Shown here piece after piece: positions 63,749 to 64,000 of a stretch of 64,000 nucleotides of DNA (positions are counted from its first letter, which is position 1; every line of letters starts with the position of its first letter). Location of the stretch: positions 62,001 through 126,000 of the forward strand of contig NZ_JRQQ01000007.1 in the NCBI RefSeq assembly GCF_001625325.1. Reading direction: 5' to 3'. The translations under genes were made by a program, and so were the position numbers. Source of the stretch: Croceicoccus estronivorus (GTDB taxonomy: Bacteria; Pseudomonadota; Alphaproteobacteria; Sphingomonadales; Sphingomonadaceae). A model generated the notes under the pieces. The model did no database searches, was not told the origin of the DNA, and worked only from the letters and a program-made list of their open reading frames with translations.

Positions 63749-64000
63749 GAGCTGCAATTCTATTCAATCACAATTCCGAGCTCCAACTGGTTGATGATCT
63801 GGAAGTTGAACAGCCGCGGGCAGGTTATGTGCGCGTGCGCATAACCCACTGCGGTTTATGCCATTCAGACCTCTATACGATGGAGGGGCACTTCGGGGAT
63901 GCCTTGCCTATCATCCCCGGCCATGAGGCTGCGGGCATTGTCGATGCGGTAGGTGAGGGCGTTACGCATGTTCGCGTTGGCGAACCTGTCGCTATTACGC
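63745..64000 (+). CDS. Zinc-type alcohol dehydrogenase (partial, N-terminus)
   Basis: First 85 residues of a zinc medium-chain dehydrogenase, cut by the window end. ITHCGLCHSDLYTMEGHFGD gives the catalytic zinc Cys, IIPGHEAAGIVDAVGEGV gives the zinc His-Glu and the GHE motif, and VRVGEPVAI matches the family's VGD/EPV segment. Starts in overlap with the VOC gene. Confidence 0.92.
   Translation, partial: MRAAILFNHNSELQLVDDLEVEQPRAGYVRVRITHCGLCHSDLYTMEGHFGDALPIIPGHEAAGIVDAVGEGVTHVRVGEPVAIT

Noticed and set aside
1-64000. CRISPR arrays, tRNA, rRNA or prophage
   Set aside because: No regularly spaced repeats, cloverleaf-like runs or phage genes were seen.

Overview
The window looks like accessory chromosome (or plasmid) DNA of a sphingomonad-type alphaproteobacterium (Novosphingobium, Sphingobium or Sphingopyxis relatives). 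The reasons are the GC-rich coding DNA, seven TonB-dependent outer-membrane receptors in 64 kb, and many catabolic short-chain dehydrogenases, VOC proteins and flavin- or iron-dependent oxygenases, each group next to its own regulator. No rRNA, tRNA, CRISPR array or phage module was seen.

Layout. (A) 1-2978, minus strand: a FecI sigma factor, FecR anti-sigma factor and STN-domain receptor, a ferric-siderophore signalling set. (B) 3653-6228: a coiled-coil periplasmic protein, an IS5-family remnant and an XRE regulator. (C) 6238-14643: a minus operon (VOC protein, RutA-like flavin monooxygenase, RutE-like nitroreductase) divergent from a TonB receptor, then an SDR, a two-domain VOC protein and an SRPBCC protein. 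(D) 14644-15473: a scrap zone with a decayed copy of the kinase gene found at 41232 and an IS6-family transposase remnant. (E) 15474-17878: LysR, a RidA-like protein and a MOSC protein. (F) 18099-24747: an AraC regulator divergent from a receptor / SnoaL-like / FMN-FAD-FeS oxidoreductase / VOC operon. (G) 25199-30349, minus: an M20 peptidase, a LuxR regulator, an HsaA-like flavin monooxygenase and a Rieske oxygenase, divergent from (H) 30747-42314: a receptor, two ketosteroid-dehydrogenase-like flavoproteins, a TetR regulator, two APH-fold kinases, two CrtC-like proteins and an SDR. (I) 42619-49422: a cobalamin/siderophore-type receptor with a divergent small secreted protein, then a TetR regulator divergent from a receptor and an SDR. 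(J) 49604-62791: an amidohydrolase, IclR, a receptor, an N-acyl-D-amino-acid-deacylase-like protein, a TauD-type dioxygenase, a cupin, an MFS transporter, three SDR-type genes and an LLM flavin monooxygenase. (K) 63257-64000: a VOC protein and a truncated zinc alcohol dehydrogenase behind a strong palindrome.

Working model (inference): each receptor imports a different large or poorly soluble substrate, and its neighbours oxidise it, with local regulators of different families (ECF/FecR, AraC, TetR, IclR) setting specificity. The most interesting locus is G-H, 28092-42314. Its Rieske and flavin oxygenases, KstD-like dehydrogenases, CrtC/hydratase-like proteins and APH-fold kinases suggest a polycyclic terpenoid or steroid-like substrate and a possible hydration, phosphorylation and elimination step. 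A near-perfect palindrome lies in its divergent promoter.
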